A stretch of DNA of 64,000 nt from RUG11462 sp045539315. Lineage in GTDB: Bacteria > Bacillota > Clostridia > Oscillospirales > Acutalibacteraceae. Location: contig JAZQFC010000041.1 of assembly GCA_045539315.1 (NCBI GenBank), positions 1 to 64,000 on the forward strand, read 5' to 3'. A program made the translations under genes and the position numbers. Shown piece by piece: positions 43,393 to 52,494 of this stretch (the first letter of the stretch is position 1; each line of letters begins with the position of its first letter). The notes under the pieces are model-generated. The model did no database searches, was not told where the DNA came from, and saw only the letters and a list, made by a program, of their open reading frames with translations.

Positions 43393-45003
43393 TTGAAATA
43401 TTATAAAGATGTTTGTAATGAGATTTTTTCGCAACACGAAAACGCCGAAGACTATAAATGTGGTATTGGCAAAAAAGGTCTTTACGAGCAGATAAAGCAA
43501 AATAAAAGGTTTTATAACGGCGACCAATGGTATGGCGCTAAATGTGGCTATGATAAACCACTATTAAGACATAATGTTATTAAAAGAATTGCCGATTACA
43601 AAACTGCAGTTGTTGGCGCTGACCAACTTAAAGTTGATTTTACACCGGTTGGCGTTTCGGTGGTTAATGAAAAAGATGTTAAAGACAATATTTACAAAGA
43701 AATTCTTTCAGGCAAAAAACAAAGTTTTTCAAAACTTAATAATGTGGAGATTTCTTTGGCTACTGACGCTATGCAACAGTATTTTAATATTTGTATCAAG
43801 CGATTAAATCTTGATGAAATCTGCAATCAGGCGCTTAAAAACGCATATATTGGCGGTAGTGGTATTGTTTATGCTTACTGGGACTGCAACCTTAAAACAG
43901 GGCTTTTTGCAGATGATAATAAAAAAGTGCCGATTATGGGCGATGTTGTTGCAGAGGTAATTAACATTGAAAATGTTGATTTTTCTGACCCGACTTCAGA
44001 AAATGTTCAAGACCAAGAATATATCATTGTTTCGAGCAGAAAAACTGTTGGCGAACTCATAAGAGAAGCAAAAGCAAATGGTGTGCCAAGAGAGCAAATT
44101 AGAAACATTGCACCGGACAATGAATATTGCGATGATGAGGCTTATTATACCGAAAAAGCCACTGTTTTAACCAAGTTTTATAAGGTTTATGACAAAGATG
44201 AGTTTACTATAAAGGCTATAAGAGTTTGTAAAAATGCTATTATAAAGCCTGAATGGGATACAAGGCTCAAACTCTACCCCATTGCAAAATTCAACTGGGA
44301 AAATGAATCGGCGGCATATGGCGAATCTGAAATCACAAATCTTATTCCAAACCAAATTGCTATTAACAGAATGCTTACCGCTACTGTTTGGTCTGTTATG
44401 ATGATGGGTATGCCGATTATGATGGTAAATGGCGATGTTATTGATGAGCCTGTTACAAACAACCCTGGGCAAATTATTAGTTTTTGTGGTAATTCAGAGG
44501 AGTTTGACAAAGCTATTAAATACATTGAGCCACCACAGTTTTCAGGCAATATTGATGATATTACAAACAATATCATTGATAAAACGCTTAATCTTGCAGG
44601 TGCTACTGATGCGGCGCTTGGTACGATTAAAGCGCAAAATACTTCTGCTATCAACGCGGTAAAAGAGTCTGCAAGACTTCCGCTCGCACTTGTGAAAAAA
44701 CGCTATATCGCTTTTATTGAAGATGTGGCTAATATCTTTTTGGAATTTATGCTTAATATGTATGGCAAACGTCCAATTGCTCAAAAAACAAGCGATGGCG
44801 ATATCTGGTATTTTCCTTTTGACGCTAACAGATACAAAAATCTTAAATTTATTTGTGAGGCTACTGTTGAATCGAATACAAATGAAAATATTAGAAAAAT
44901 TGCAGATGAACTTGATGGTTTGAACAGCAAAGAAAAACAAATTCTTGTTGAAGAAATGCAAAAACAAAACGAACAGGAAGTTGGTGTTATAAATGACGGC
45001 TGA
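43393..45003 (+). CDS. Portal protein (element B)
   Basis: A 536-residue homologue of the prophage A portal with GLYEQIKQNKRFYNGDQWYG near the N-terminus, LLRHNVIKRIADYK, and NQIAINRM. It starts with TTG after GGGAGTG. It ends without the long glutamine-rich tail of the A protein. The stop overlaps the adaptor gene start. Confidence 0.85.
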   Translation: MKYYKDVCNEIFSQHENAEDYKCGIGKKGLYEQIKQNKRFYNGDQWYGAKCGYDKPLLRHNVIKRIADYKTAVVGADQLKVDFTPVGVSVVNEKDVKDNIYKEILSGKKQSFSKLNNVEISLATDAMQQYFNICIKRLNLDEICNQALKNAYIGGSGIVYAYWDCNLKTGLFADDNKKVPIMGDVVAEVINIENVDFSDPTSENVQDQEYIIVSSRKTVGELIREAKANGVPREQIRNIAPDNEYCDDEAYYTEKATVLTKFYKVYDKDEFTIKAIRVCKNAIIKPEWDTRLKLYPIAKFNWENESAAYGESEITNLIPNQIAINRMLTATVWSVMMMGMPIMMVNGDVIDEPVTNNPGQIISFCGNSEEFDKAIKYIEPPQFSGNIDDITNNIIDKTLNLAGATDAALGTIKAQNTSAINAVKESARLPLALVKKRYIAFIEDVANIFLEFMLNMYGKRPIAQKTSDGDIWYFPFDANRYKNLKFICEATVESNTNENIRKIADELDGLNSKEKQILVEEMQKQNEQEVGVINDG

Positions 45004-45364
45004 AAAACTATTTAAAGTTGCGCTTGAAATCGCAGGTTATTGCGCTGACGATATTTTTGAAACAACTGATATTAGCGAAAAACTTTTAAGCATTGTTAAT
45101 ACCGTTTACGCTGACATTCACTATCTTACAAAAACCACTGCGTTTACACCACTTGATGAGCCAAGCCAAGTGCTTGATTTAGATGAAAAAGCCATTAATG
45201 ACTGTGCAGTTTATGGAGTTGCATATTTAATTCAAAACATTTTAGGCTCTGTTTATGACTATACTGTTTTTGAAAATATGTATAACTACAAAAAGCAACA
45301 ACTTAAAAAGAAATGCGAAATAAAACAGATAAAAGACACTTTTTTAAGAGGGAGTGACTTATAA
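44993..45364 (+). CDS. Head-tail adaptor-like protein (element B)
   Basis: A 123-residue protein in the same slot as the 117-residue adaptor of prophage A, sharing DCAVYGVAYLI and a C-terminal Y-KK segment. It overlaps the portal by 11 nt and the next gene by one base. Confidence 0.65.
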   Translation: MTAEKLFKVALEIAGYCADDIFETTDISEKLLSIVNTVYADIHYLTKTTAFTPLDEPSQVLDLDEKAINDCAVYGVAYLIQNILGSVYDYTVFENMYNYKKQQLKKKCEIKQIKDTFLRGSDL

Positions 45365-47433
45365 TGGCAAGAAGACTAAAACAGTTTGTTTTTGACTCTT
45401 TTGATGGTGGTATCAACCATAGAGAACTTATCAGTGAAATCAAGAAAAATGAGATGTATAATTGCGTTAATATGCAATACAAAGGTGGTAGGCTGACTAC
45501 TAGAGAAGGTATTGCAACTAAAAACACAATTGCCATTGATAATGCTTATGACATATCGCCAATAGGTTCAGTTACATATACCGATGAATATGGTTATAAA
45601 CTGTTTTTGCTTACAAAAACCGATGATATTGGCATTTACATTGATTTATTGGTTGTAAAATCTGATTTTACTTACAAAAAAATCACTCTTGCCGAATATT
45701 TTAATGATGATTACGAATGTGTTTTAAAACACGCAAACGCAATTTCTTTTTCCGGTAAAGAAACTCTGCTTAACGGTTGTTATATTGTTTTGAGCATTTA
45801 TGATGAAAATGAAGATATAATTGAAAAAAATATTATAGAATTAAATTCACAATTTTCATCTTTACGCGTGCTTAATCCTTCTGATATTTATGCGCCTTTG
45901 ATAAGTTTTAACGGTAAAGGCGATTCTTACACCGACCTGCCTGTTTCAAAAAGAACTTTTCCAAACCCTAAACGACTTGAAGATTTTAACCTAATTTCTT
46001 CTGCTTTCAGGGCTTCTTTTACAACAGACGGTGTTTCTCACACATTTTCATTGCCTGCAAAAAATCTTTCTAATAAATTTGGCGAAGTAATAGATATTAC
46101 ATACACCGATTTTATGGGCACGAAATACAACTGGAAGATTTACGAATCGCAAACAACTTCAGAGAAAATCAGCATTGGCGAAGATCATTATTACTGCGTT
46201 GTTAACAGAGCGGCAGGAAAAATTATGACTTATACTAATGATGGCGCTTTTCCTTTGCCTATGAGCGAAGGTGGCTACAACAACTTTGTCGTTACTGCTT
46301 ATAAACAACCTGAAAATGATTATCTTTTCAGAATGAATATTTGCGAGGCAATAAATTCAAGAGTTTTTGTTTGCGGCTATAAACAAAAAGGAAATGTTGT
46401 TTATTTTTCAAAGCAGGATAACCCTTTGTATTTTCCATCATCTAACTATGCTTATTTTGGCGATAAAACAAGTAATATTGTTGCGCTAAAACAACAAAAC
46501 GACAGACTTGTTGTATTTAAGTCAAATCAGGTGGGTGTTTGTTCGTCTATTATCTATTCAAAATACGATGTAAATGGTATTTTTAATGGGCGAACAACCT
46601 CTGCCTCTGCGCTAGAGCGAATGGATATTAAAACTATAAAATCAGGATTAGGTTGTTTGCATACTCAAACTATTTTAAACTGCGCTAATAGACTTGTATT
46701 TTTAGGTTCTGACAACAGAATTTATACCATTACAAGCACAAGTAACTATATGCACAGGTTTTATAGAATTTCTGATAAAATCGAGGCAGATATTTTCGGA
46801 AATGATTTTGATAATGCTTTTGCAGTTGATTACGATGGAAATTATATGCTTTTTACAGATAGCAAAAGTTATTTGTTTGATTATAATTCTTCTGCGTTTC
46901 TTTCTGCTTCTTCTACAAGTGGCAACCGAAATTCAAAAGATAATATTGCCTGGTTTTATTTTGAATATGCTCTTGGCGAAGCAAAGCCTTTTATGGCAAT
47001 GAATTTTAATGGTGTGCCGATTATAATTGCAAATATTGAGTCTAATACAAGCGAACAAAAGATGGCTTTATATACTTTTTATGGCGATAAAGACTACAAG
47101 GCGCTTTCTGAATCAACATTTATGATGGTTGATATTCCTTGTGAGTTTACAACTGCTGCAAGTGAATTTAAAAAAGATGAGCCTAAAAAAATCGTGGGTG
47201 TTGAGATAACATTTTTAAATGAAAACTTTATACCTGAAATTCCTATTTCAATTTCATATCTAAATGAAAACAAGGTTGTGAAAGTTTCTGAATTTACACC
47301 ATTTGATACTTCTAAAAAAGAAGTTATAATCAAAAAAACGCCGTGTATTTTCGGCGTTAAACATTTTGGTATGAAGTTTGAAAGATTAAGTTCTTTCGGC
47401 ATTAAACAAATCAAAATAATTTATAAATCATAA
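45364..47433 (+). CDS. Tail nozzle-like protein (element B)
   Basis: A 689-residue beta-rich homologue of the 793-residue tail protein of prophage A, with the N-terminal GGINHREL...NCVNMQYKGGRLTTREG pattern. Expected to plug the portal. Reading frame intact. Confidence 0.7.
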   Translation: MARRLKQFVFDSFDGGINHRELISEIKKNEMYNCVNMQYKGGRLTTREGIATKNTIAIDNAYDISPIGSVTYTDEYGYKLFLLTKTDDIGIYIDLLVVKSDFTYKKITLAEYFNDDYECVLKHANAISFSGKETLLNGCYIVLSIYDENEDIIEKNIIELNSQFSSLRVLNPSDIYAPLISFNGKGDSYTDLPVSKRTFPNPKRLEDFNLISSAFRASFTTDGVSHTFSLPAKNLSNKFGEVIDITYTDFMGTKYNWKIYESQTTSEKISIGEDHYYCVVNRAAGKIMTYTNDGAFPLPMSEGGYNNFVVTAYKQPENDYLFRMNICEAINSRVFVCGYKQKGNVVYFSKQDNPLYFPSSNYAYFGDKTSNIVALKQQNDRLVVFKSNQVGVCSSIIYSKYDVNGIFNGRTTSASALERMDIKTIKSGLGCLHTQTILNCANRLVFLGSDNRIYTITSTSNYMHRFYRISDKIEADIFGNDFDNAFAVDYDGNYMLFTDSKSYLFDYNSSAFLSASSTSGNRNSKDNIAWFYFEYALGEAKPFMAMNFNGVPIIIANIESNTSEQKMALYTFYGDKDYKALSESTFMMVDIPCEFTTAASEFKKDEPKKIVGVEITFLNENFIPEIPISISYLNENKVVKVSEFTPFDTSKKEVIIKKTPCIFGVKHFGMKFERLSSFGIKQIKIIYKS

Positions 47434-47445
47434 AGGAGTGAATGT

Positions 47446-47748
47446 GTGATATACTTTGATATTTTTGAAAAAGATAGGCGTATTTTTTTAAGACTTGATG
47501 TTACAGATATTTTTAGCAAGAAGAACAAAGCAAAATATAAACTTGAGGTAAAATACAAAGATAAAACTATGCAAAGAATCAATAACTATTCCCTATTTGA
47601 ATTTGATGAAAATGATGAATATTTATTTTTTGCTGTATTTGATATAACCGATATTAACTTTGAACTTTTAGAAAAAGTATTGCTGATTCAATATAAAAAA
47701 CACACGCTTTGTAAAAATGAAACTGTTTATCACACATTCTCTATTTAA
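47446..47748 (+). CDS. Hypothetical protein of element B
   Basis: A 100-residue GTG-started protein, charged and beta-rich, with repeated aromatic residues (YSLFEFDENDEYLFFAVFD). It occupies the place of the 325-residue, giant and fibre genes in prophage A but resembles none of them. AAAGGAG precedes it. Function unknown. Confidence 0.6.
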   Translation: MIYFDIFEKDRRIFLRLDVTDIFSKKNKAKYKLEVKYKDKTMQRINNYSLFEFDENDEYLFFAVFDITDINFELLEKVLLIQYKKHTLCKNETVYHTFSI

Positions 47749-47760
47749 GGAGGAGATAAA

Positions 47761-48483
47761 GTGGTTAAAAAAACTGCAAGCGGGCTTGTGAAATATGCAA
47801 AGGCACAACTTGGAAAACCTTATTGGTACGGCACTTTTGGGCAGTTATCAACAACGGCTTTATATTATCAAAAGAAATCGCAGTATCCTTCATTTTACGC
47901 TGCAAATGATTTTTCAAGTCAGTTAGGTGTTAAAGTTCACGACTGCATTGGTCTTATAAAAGGTTATATCTGGAGCAAAAACAAATCCGACCCAAACCCA
48001 AGATATGTTTCAAACAACTGCCCCGATATTAATGAAGAAATGATGTATAATAACGCGCTCGAAAAAGGCGATATTTCTACTATGCCTGATATACCCGGTA
48101 TCTGCGTTTTATTTAAAGGTCATATCGGCGTTTATATTGGAAATGGCGAAGTTATTGAGGCGCGTGGTCACGCATATGGAGTTGTTAAAACAAAATTAGC
48201 CGGCAGAGGTTGGACTAAATGGTGTAAATGTCCATACATTGAATATAACACCAAAAAGGCTAAAACAACTAAAAAACGCTATGTAAAAGTTAACACAAAC
48301 GGCTCGGTTTTGAATTGCAGAAAATCTGCAAGTATTTATAGCGAGATTTTAGGAACTTTTGAAAATGGCAGACGTTTGAAAATTGTTAAGAAAAACAAAG
48401 AGTGGTACAAAGTTAAAGGAAAGGCTTTAAGCGGCAAAACTATTATCGGTTTTTGCAACAAGCAATGGCTGAAAGAGATTTAA
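47761..48483 (+). CDS. Endolysin: NlpC/P60 peptidase with SH3 domain
   Basis: A 240-residue cell wall hydrolase. Residues ~8-165 resemble an NlpC/P60 cysteine peptidase with catalytic C62 (DCIGLIKGY) and H121 (GHIGVYIGNG). Residues ~175-240 form a bacterial SH3 domain (GSVLNCRKSAS...WYKVKG) for wall binding. It starts with GTG after GGAGGAG. It cleaves peptidoglycan peptides at lysis, exported through the holin. Confidence 0.85.
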   Translation: MVKKTASGLVKYAKAQLGKPYWYGTFGQLSTTALYYQKKSQYPSFYAANDFSSQLGVKVHDCIGLIKGYIWSKNKSDPNPRYVSNNCPDINEEMMYNNALEKGDISTMPDIPGICVLFKGHIGVYIGNGEVIEARGHAYGVVKTKLAGRGWTKWCKCPYIEYNTKKAKTTKKRYVKVNTNGSVLNCRKSASIYSEILGTFENGRRLKIVKKNKEWYKVKGKALSGKTIIGFCNKQWLKEI

Positions 48484-48484
48484 A

Positions 48485-48703
48485 ATGAATGAAATTTTCA
48501 TTGCTATTATTTCTTTTTTAGGCACTCTTTTAGGTACTTTTGGTGGTATTCTGACGAGCGCAAAACTTACTAATTACAGACTTTTAGAACTTGAAAAACG
48601 AGTTGAAAAGCACAATAGTTTTATCACTCGAATTCCTGTTATTGAAGAACAAATTAAAGTTTCAAATCACAGAATTACAGACCTTGAAGGGAAGGTGAAA
48701 TAA
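48485..48703 (+). CDS. XhlA-like lysis accessory membrane protein
   Basis: A 72-residue protein with an N-terminal membrane helix (residues ~3-25) and a coiled coil (LLELEKRVEKH...). Size and position between lysin and holin fit XhlA-type proteins, which assist holin function. The usual XhlA helix order is reversed here, so confidence is moderate. Confidence 0.55.
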   Translation: MNEIFIAIISFLGTLLGTFGGILTSAKLTNYRLLELEKRVEKHNSFITRIPVIEEQIKVSNHRITDLEGKVK

Positions 48704-48704
48704 T

Positions 48705-48887
48705 ATGCAAAACAGACTTAAATCCCCTGCTCTTTGGACTGCAATTGCGGCGCTTATTATCTTTTGTGTTAAAGAATTTATTGGCGTTGATATTAGCGAT
48801 ACTATTAACGGTTTTTTAAATGTTTTGTTGCCGGTTTTAGTAGGCTTCGGCATTGTAAACAATCCTTGCAATAAAAACACATTATAA
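48705..48887 (+). CDS. Phi-LC3-type holin
   Basis: A 60-residue protein with two membrane helices (residues ~8-26 and ~35-52) and the motifs LKSPALWTAIAALI and VLVGFGIVNNP, the hallmark of phi-LC3 family holins. Last gene of element B. Confidence 0.85.
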   Translation: MQNRLKSPALWTAIAALIIFCVKEFIGVDISDTINGFLNVLLPVLVGFGIVNNPCNKNTL

Positions 48888-48891
48888 AACA

Positions 48892-48917
48892 AAAAAGCAC
48901 CCATCTGGGTGCTTTTT
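48892..48917. terminator. Bidirectional terminator, right border of element B
   Basis: AAAAAGCACCC pairs with GGGTGCTTTTT across a 4-nt loop, with A- and T-runs on both sides. It serves the holin gene on one strand and the GH30 gene on the other. Confidence 0.85.
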
Positions 48918-48918
48918 A

Positions 48919-50241
48919 TTATTTTTCTATTACAACTGTTGTGATAGACTTTGGTGCGAGTTTGATTTTTGCGCTATGGTCTTCAAATCTTAAATTGCAG
49001 TCTCTTTCTCTTTGCTCGTTGCTTACAATTACCACAACTGTTTCACCTGTTGTATTCTGCGCCGCAGTAACTTTTATATTTGAAGAACAAGTAGAAGTGC
49101 CGAGCCTTACAGCGTCTGGCTTTATAAACGAACTTATATGTTTTAATGCATAGTAATGCTCTTGAATTTCTATCTTGTCAGTCTTCTCATCATAAAGCAC
49201 AACTGCATTACAACCGCCTTTTCTCCAATGGAATGGACCGCCTTGTTTATCAAGAACAAGGTTCCAGTCGCAAGAAGCATTCATAAAGTTATTAAGATTA
49301 CCTACAATATCATTTGCATATGAAAGCGCTAAACTCCAACCTGTATGATGAATACCACCACAAAATTCTGTTGCCATTAAATATTTATCAGGCAATAAAT
49401 TATGCGCATATTTTAAATTATCAAAATGTTCGCCTGAATACCAATGGAAACCTATACCATCAATGCAGTCTGCCGCGCCTTCGGTTTTTGCAATTGCTCT
49501 TGCATAATCATAAACGTGCTCTTTGTTATGGTCCCAAACCAAAATTTTAACATCTAAATTTTTAGCCTTAATTGCAGGGTATAAATAATCTCTTGCAAAA
49601 GCAATTTCTTCATCAATAGTATAAACGCAAGACTCCCAAGTTTGTGTTGCCATTGGCTCATTTTGAACTGTTATATGAGTAATATTAACACCGTTTTCTC
49701 GATACTCCTCAATAAACTTAACCAAATATTCTGCCCAAAGACTAAAATATTCAGGTTTTAGTTTACCACCATTATTTCTAGCATTAGTATCTTTCATAAA
49801 AGCAGGCGGGCTCCAAGGTGAGCAAAGCATATTTATTCCGCCAGCCACTTTTGCGGCATCTTTAATCATTGGAATAATCTCTAATTTATCATGTGAAATA
49901 TCAAAAGTTTCAAGAGTGGTATCATTTTCTTTGATATAAGTGTAATCTTCTCTCGCAAAGTCGCTTGAGTTAATACAGCAACGGCCCAAAGTATAGCCTA
50001 AACCTTTGTCTTGTGAAAAAAGAAGTTTTAAAAATTCCTTTTTAGTTTTATTGCTCATTTTATCATAGTTAGCGGCACTTGCGTCTGTAAAAGCGCCACC
50101 AAAACCTGAAATCTTTTGAAATTTTAAATCAGAATATACATTTAAAACGCTGAATTCTGCAGTTGGGTCATATTTAAATTTAATATTTGCTCCCTTTTTA
50201 AATCTGACATTTTCATCACTAAAATAAACTTTTGCTTTCAT
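48919..50241 (-). CDS. GH30 family glycoside hydrolase
   Basis: A 440-residue retaining glycosidase of family GH30 (glucosylceramidase-like). The acid/base glutamate lies in QNEP (E195) and the nucleophile in ATEFCGG (E292); the barrel start GFGGAFTDASA and SPWSPPAFMK are also typical. No signal peptide, so it acts in the cytoplasm, probably on oligosaccharides. I use the ATG at 50241: an AGG site precedes it, and the promoter predicts transcription starting near 50268, below the GTG at 50286. Subfamily and substrate cannot be read. Confidence 0.88.
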   Translation of the reverse strand: MKAKVYFSDENVRFKKGANIKFKYDPTAEFSVLNVYSDLKFQKISGFGGAFTDASAANYDKMSNKTKKEFLKLLFSQDKGLGYTLGRCCINSSDFAREDYTYIKENDTTLETFDISHDKLEIIPMIKDAAKVAGGINMLCSPWSPPAFMKDTNARNNGGKLKPEYFSLWAEYLVKFIEEYRENGVNITHITVQNEPMATQTWESCVYTIDEEIAFARDYLYPAIKAKNLDVKILVWDHNKEHVYDYARAIAKTEGAADCIDGIGFHWYSGEHFDNLKYAHNLLPDKYLMATEFCGGIHHTGWSLALSYANDIVGNLNNFMNASCDWNLVLDKQGGPFHWRKGGCNAVVLYDEKTDKIEIQEHYYALKHISSFIKPDAVRLGTSTCSSNIKVTAAQNTTGETVVVIVSNEQRERDCNLRFEDHSAKIKLAPKSITTVVIEK

Positions 50242-50274
50242 TATATTTGCCTCGCTTTTTCTTTGTTTGACATT

Positions 50275-50303
50275 AATATAACACACAAATTTTGTTTATT
50301 CAA
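50275..50303 (-). promoter_or_regulatory. GH30 gene promoter
   Basis: Minus strand: TTGAAT at 50298-50303, a 17-bp spacer and TATATT at 50275-50280. It helps decide the start codon of the GH30 gene. Confidence 0.6.
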
Positions 50304-50449
50304 CTTTAAAATACAACAATTTTAAATTTCGGCATTTTACACTAAACAACGACTAAAAGGTTGTTATTATGCTTTAAATTGCGTTTTGATTTCGTTAATA
50401 TGCACAAATTTCGCTTTAAAAATTTTGTTAAATTTTTTCACATTTAATA

Positions 50450-50478
50450 TTGTAATATTTGGTAATTTATGGTAAAAT
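50450..50478 (+). promoter_or_regulatory. spo0A promoter
   Basis: TTGTAA at 50450-50455, a 17-bp spacer and TAAAAT at 50473-50478. Transcription would start near 50485, so the longer frame from 50469 cannot be used. The 147 bp between this and the GH30 promoter is AT-rich with no gene. Confidence 0.6.
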
Positions 50479-50510
50479 ATGGTAAGAAAAATAAATCGGA
50501 GGCAGAAATC

Positions 50511-51287
50511 ATGCAGAAAAGATTAAAAGTTATGATTGCTGAAAACTCGACAGAGTTTTCAAAGGAATGTGAAAAGGTGCTAACATCTTACGGAATGGAT
50601 GTTGTGCTTACAGAAAAAGACGGAAACAAACTTGTTTCTATGATGAATTTACAAAAACCTGATGTTATTTTGGCAGATGTATTTATGCCGCATTGCGATA
50701 TGATAGGTGTTTTGGATATGGTTAACAAAATGCAACCAGGCGCAAAACCTGTTGTATTTGCAATGTGCAGTTTTGATAATCCCCTTTTAGAATCTCAAAC
50801 ATTAGAGCGAGGCGCGGCTTATTATTTTATAAAACCATTTTCGGTTGATATGCTTGCTAAAAGAATTGTGCAGTTTACAGGTTTTCATAGCACTTCTCTT
50901 CCTACTGACATTGCTACACCTGTTAACTACAACGAACTTGAAATTATGATAACTGATATTATTCATCAAATTGGCGTACCCGCGCATATTAAAGGTTATC
51001 ATTATTTACGCGAGGCAATTATGCTTTCGGTTAATAATCCTGACATTATTAATTCTATTACAAAAGAATTGTACCCTACCGTTGCTAAAAAGTTTAAAAC
51101 AACCTCTTCTAGAGTTGAACGTGCCATAAGACACGGAATAGAAGTTGCTTGGGACAGAGGCAATGTTGATGTGCTTAACTCTTATTTTGGATATACGATA
51201 CATATTGGCAGAGGCAAACCAACAAACTCTGAATTTATTGCTATGATAGCCGATAAATTAAGACTTAAAATGAAATTAACAGCATAA
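50511..51287 (+). CDS. spo0A: Stage 0 sporulation regulator Spo0A
   Basis: A 258-residue response regulator. The receiver domain carries the phosphoacceptor D56 (ILADVFMP); the C-terminal DNA-binding domain has the Spo0A recognition helix segment SSRVERAIRHGIEVAWDRG. Spo0A phosphate starts sporulation in Firmicutes. I use the ATG at 50511, which has GGAGG upstream. It sits without the usual spoIVB neighbour. Confidence 0.93.
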   Translation: MQKRLKVMIAENSTEFSKECEKVLTSYGMDVVLTEKDGNKLVSMMNLQKPDVILADVFMPHCDMIGVLDMVNKMQPGAKPVVFAMCSFDNPLLESQTLERGAAYYFIKPFSVDMLAKRIVQFTGFHSTSLPTDIATPVNYNELEIMITDIIHQIGVPAHIKGYHYLREAIMLSVNNPDIINSITKELYPTVAKKFKTTSSRVERAIRHGIEVAWDRGNVDVLNSYFGYTIHIGRGKPTNSEFIAMIADKLRLKMKLTA

Positions 51288-51332
51288 TGCGGGGCTCACA
51301 CCTTAAAAAATCTTGGTGTGTTAAACAACAAA

Positions 51333-51360
51333 AACCTCTTACCTTAATTGGTAACAGGTT
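51333..51360. repeat. Terminator repeat, left copy
   Basis: Hairpin ACCTCTTACC...GGTAACAGGT (one mismatch) flanked by A and T runs, nearly identical (27 of 28 bp) to 51686-51713. It can end spo0A and the XRE gene. Confidence 0.75.
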
Positions 51361-51366
51361 TTGCTA

Positions 51367-51567
51367 TTAATCTTTTGTATAAATCAAAACATCTTCAACA
51401 TTGCACTCTAAAATATTACATAAATCATTTAGCGTTACTGTTGTAATAGGTTTATTATGCTTTAATCTATCAAGCAGACTTCTACTCAAATTATATTGAT
51501 TAACCAATTTATATGTTGAAATGTTCTTTTTCTTTATTGTATCAAAAAAAGGTTTATAAGAAATCAT
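51367..51567 (-). CDS. Small XRE-family HTH protein
   Basis: A 66-residue Cro/C1-type DNA-binding protein with helix-turn-helix STYKLVNQYNLSRSLLDRLK and the ending VTLNDLCNILECNVEDVL, typical of the HTH_26 group. AGGAG lies eight bases before the ATG at 51567. It is a lone gene between two copies of the same terminator, which suggests it was inserted there. Target unknown. Confidence 0.7.
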   Translation of the reverse strand: MISYKPFFDTIKKKNISTYKLVNQYNLSRSLLDRLKHNKPITTVTLNDLCNILECNVEDVLIYTKD

Positions 51568-51685
51568 CATTACCACTCCTTAATACAATAATATTTTATG
51601 CTCATCCTATTGACAATTGTCGATATATAGAGTATAATTATTATGCTGATAAATTTTTTTATCAGTTGCTACCACACAAACAAAA

Positions 51686-51713
51686 AACCTCTTACCTTAA
51701 TTGGTAAGAGGTT
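51686..51713. terminator. rplA terminator, right copy of repeat
   Basis: Perfect hairpin ACCTCTTACC/GGTAAGAGGT with a 6-nt loop; on the minus strand followed by TTTTTTG. Ends the rpmG-to-rplA transcript. Confidence 0.85.
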
Positions 51714-51743
51714 TTACTTTTGCATTATTTACTTGGGTTACTA

Positions 51744-52436
51744 TTACATAAGTTTTGATGGATTAATTTTAACACCAGGACCCATTGTAGTAGCAACAAC
51801 GCAAGATTTGATGTACTGACCTTTAGCACTTTCTGGTTTTGCTTTGATAACAGCATCAAGCAATGCATCAAAGTTTTCTTGAATCTTTTCTGCACCGAAA
51901 GATACTTTGCCGATAGGACAGTGAATGATGTTAGTTTTATCAAGACGATACTCGATTTTACCTGCTTTTGCTTCTTCAACAGCTTTTGCAACATCCATAG
52001 TTACAGTACCTGCTTTTGGAGAAGGCATAAGACCACGAGGACCGAGAACTTTACCTAAACGACCGATAGTACCCATCATATCAGGTGTAGCAATAACTAC
52101 ATCGAAGTCCATCCAGCCTTCATTCATAATTTTTGCTACTGTATCAGCATCACCAAGGTAGTCTGCGCCTGCTTCTTTAGCAGCGTCAACTTTTTCACCT
52201 TTAGCGAAAACTAAAACTCTAACGTCTTTACCTGTACCGTTTGGTAAGATTACAGCGCCTCTTACTTGTTGGTCAGCATGTCTTGAGTCAACGCCCAAAC
52301 GAACGTGAACTTCAACTGTTTCATCAAATTTTGCAGTTTTTGTTTCAACTGCAAGTGCAATAGCCTCGTTTGTGTCATACAATTTAGCAGACTCGATTTT
52401 CTTTGCACTATCTACATATTTTTTGCCGTGTTTCAT
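51744..52436 (-). CDS. rplA: 50S ribosomal protein L1
   Basis: A 230-residue L1 of normal length with GPRGLMPSPKAGTVT and the final MGPGVKIN region. Last gene of the cluster; rplJ and rplL do not follow as they do in many genomes. Confidence 0.97.
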   Translation of the reverse strand: MKHGKKYVDSAKKIESAKLYDTNEAIALAVETKTAKFDETVEVHVRLGVDSRHADQQVRGAVILPNGTGKDVRVLVFAKGEKVDAAKEAGADYLGDADTVAKIMNEGWMDFDVVIATPDMMGTIGRLGKVLGPRGLMPSPKAGTVTMDVAKAVEEAKAGKIEYRLDKTNIIHCPIGKVSFGAEKIQENFDALLDAVIKAKPESAKGQYIKSCVVATTMGPGVKINPSKLM

Positions 52437-52494
52437 TGATTATTTTCCTCCCTATAGAGTGGTATTTGCGGATTTTTCCTCCCACCCGGGAACA

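Larger units (their letters stand above)
39565..48890 (+). mobile_element. Element B: capsid, packaging and lysis block without integrase
   Basis: Twelve intact rightward genes colinear with the late genes of prophage A (TerS, TerL, membrane mini-protein, scaffold, capsid, portal, adaptor, nozzle), then a 100-residue protein, lysin, XhlA-like and holin. Missing are integrase, repressor, replication genes, the 325- and 2718-residue proteins and a fibre. No frameshifts are visible. It may be a decayed prophage, a satellite-like element or a domesticated particle. Confidence 0.8.

Noticed and set aside
44542..44967. 141-residue minus-strand frame opposite the element B portal
   Set aside because: Shadow of the portal gene, no ribosome site.
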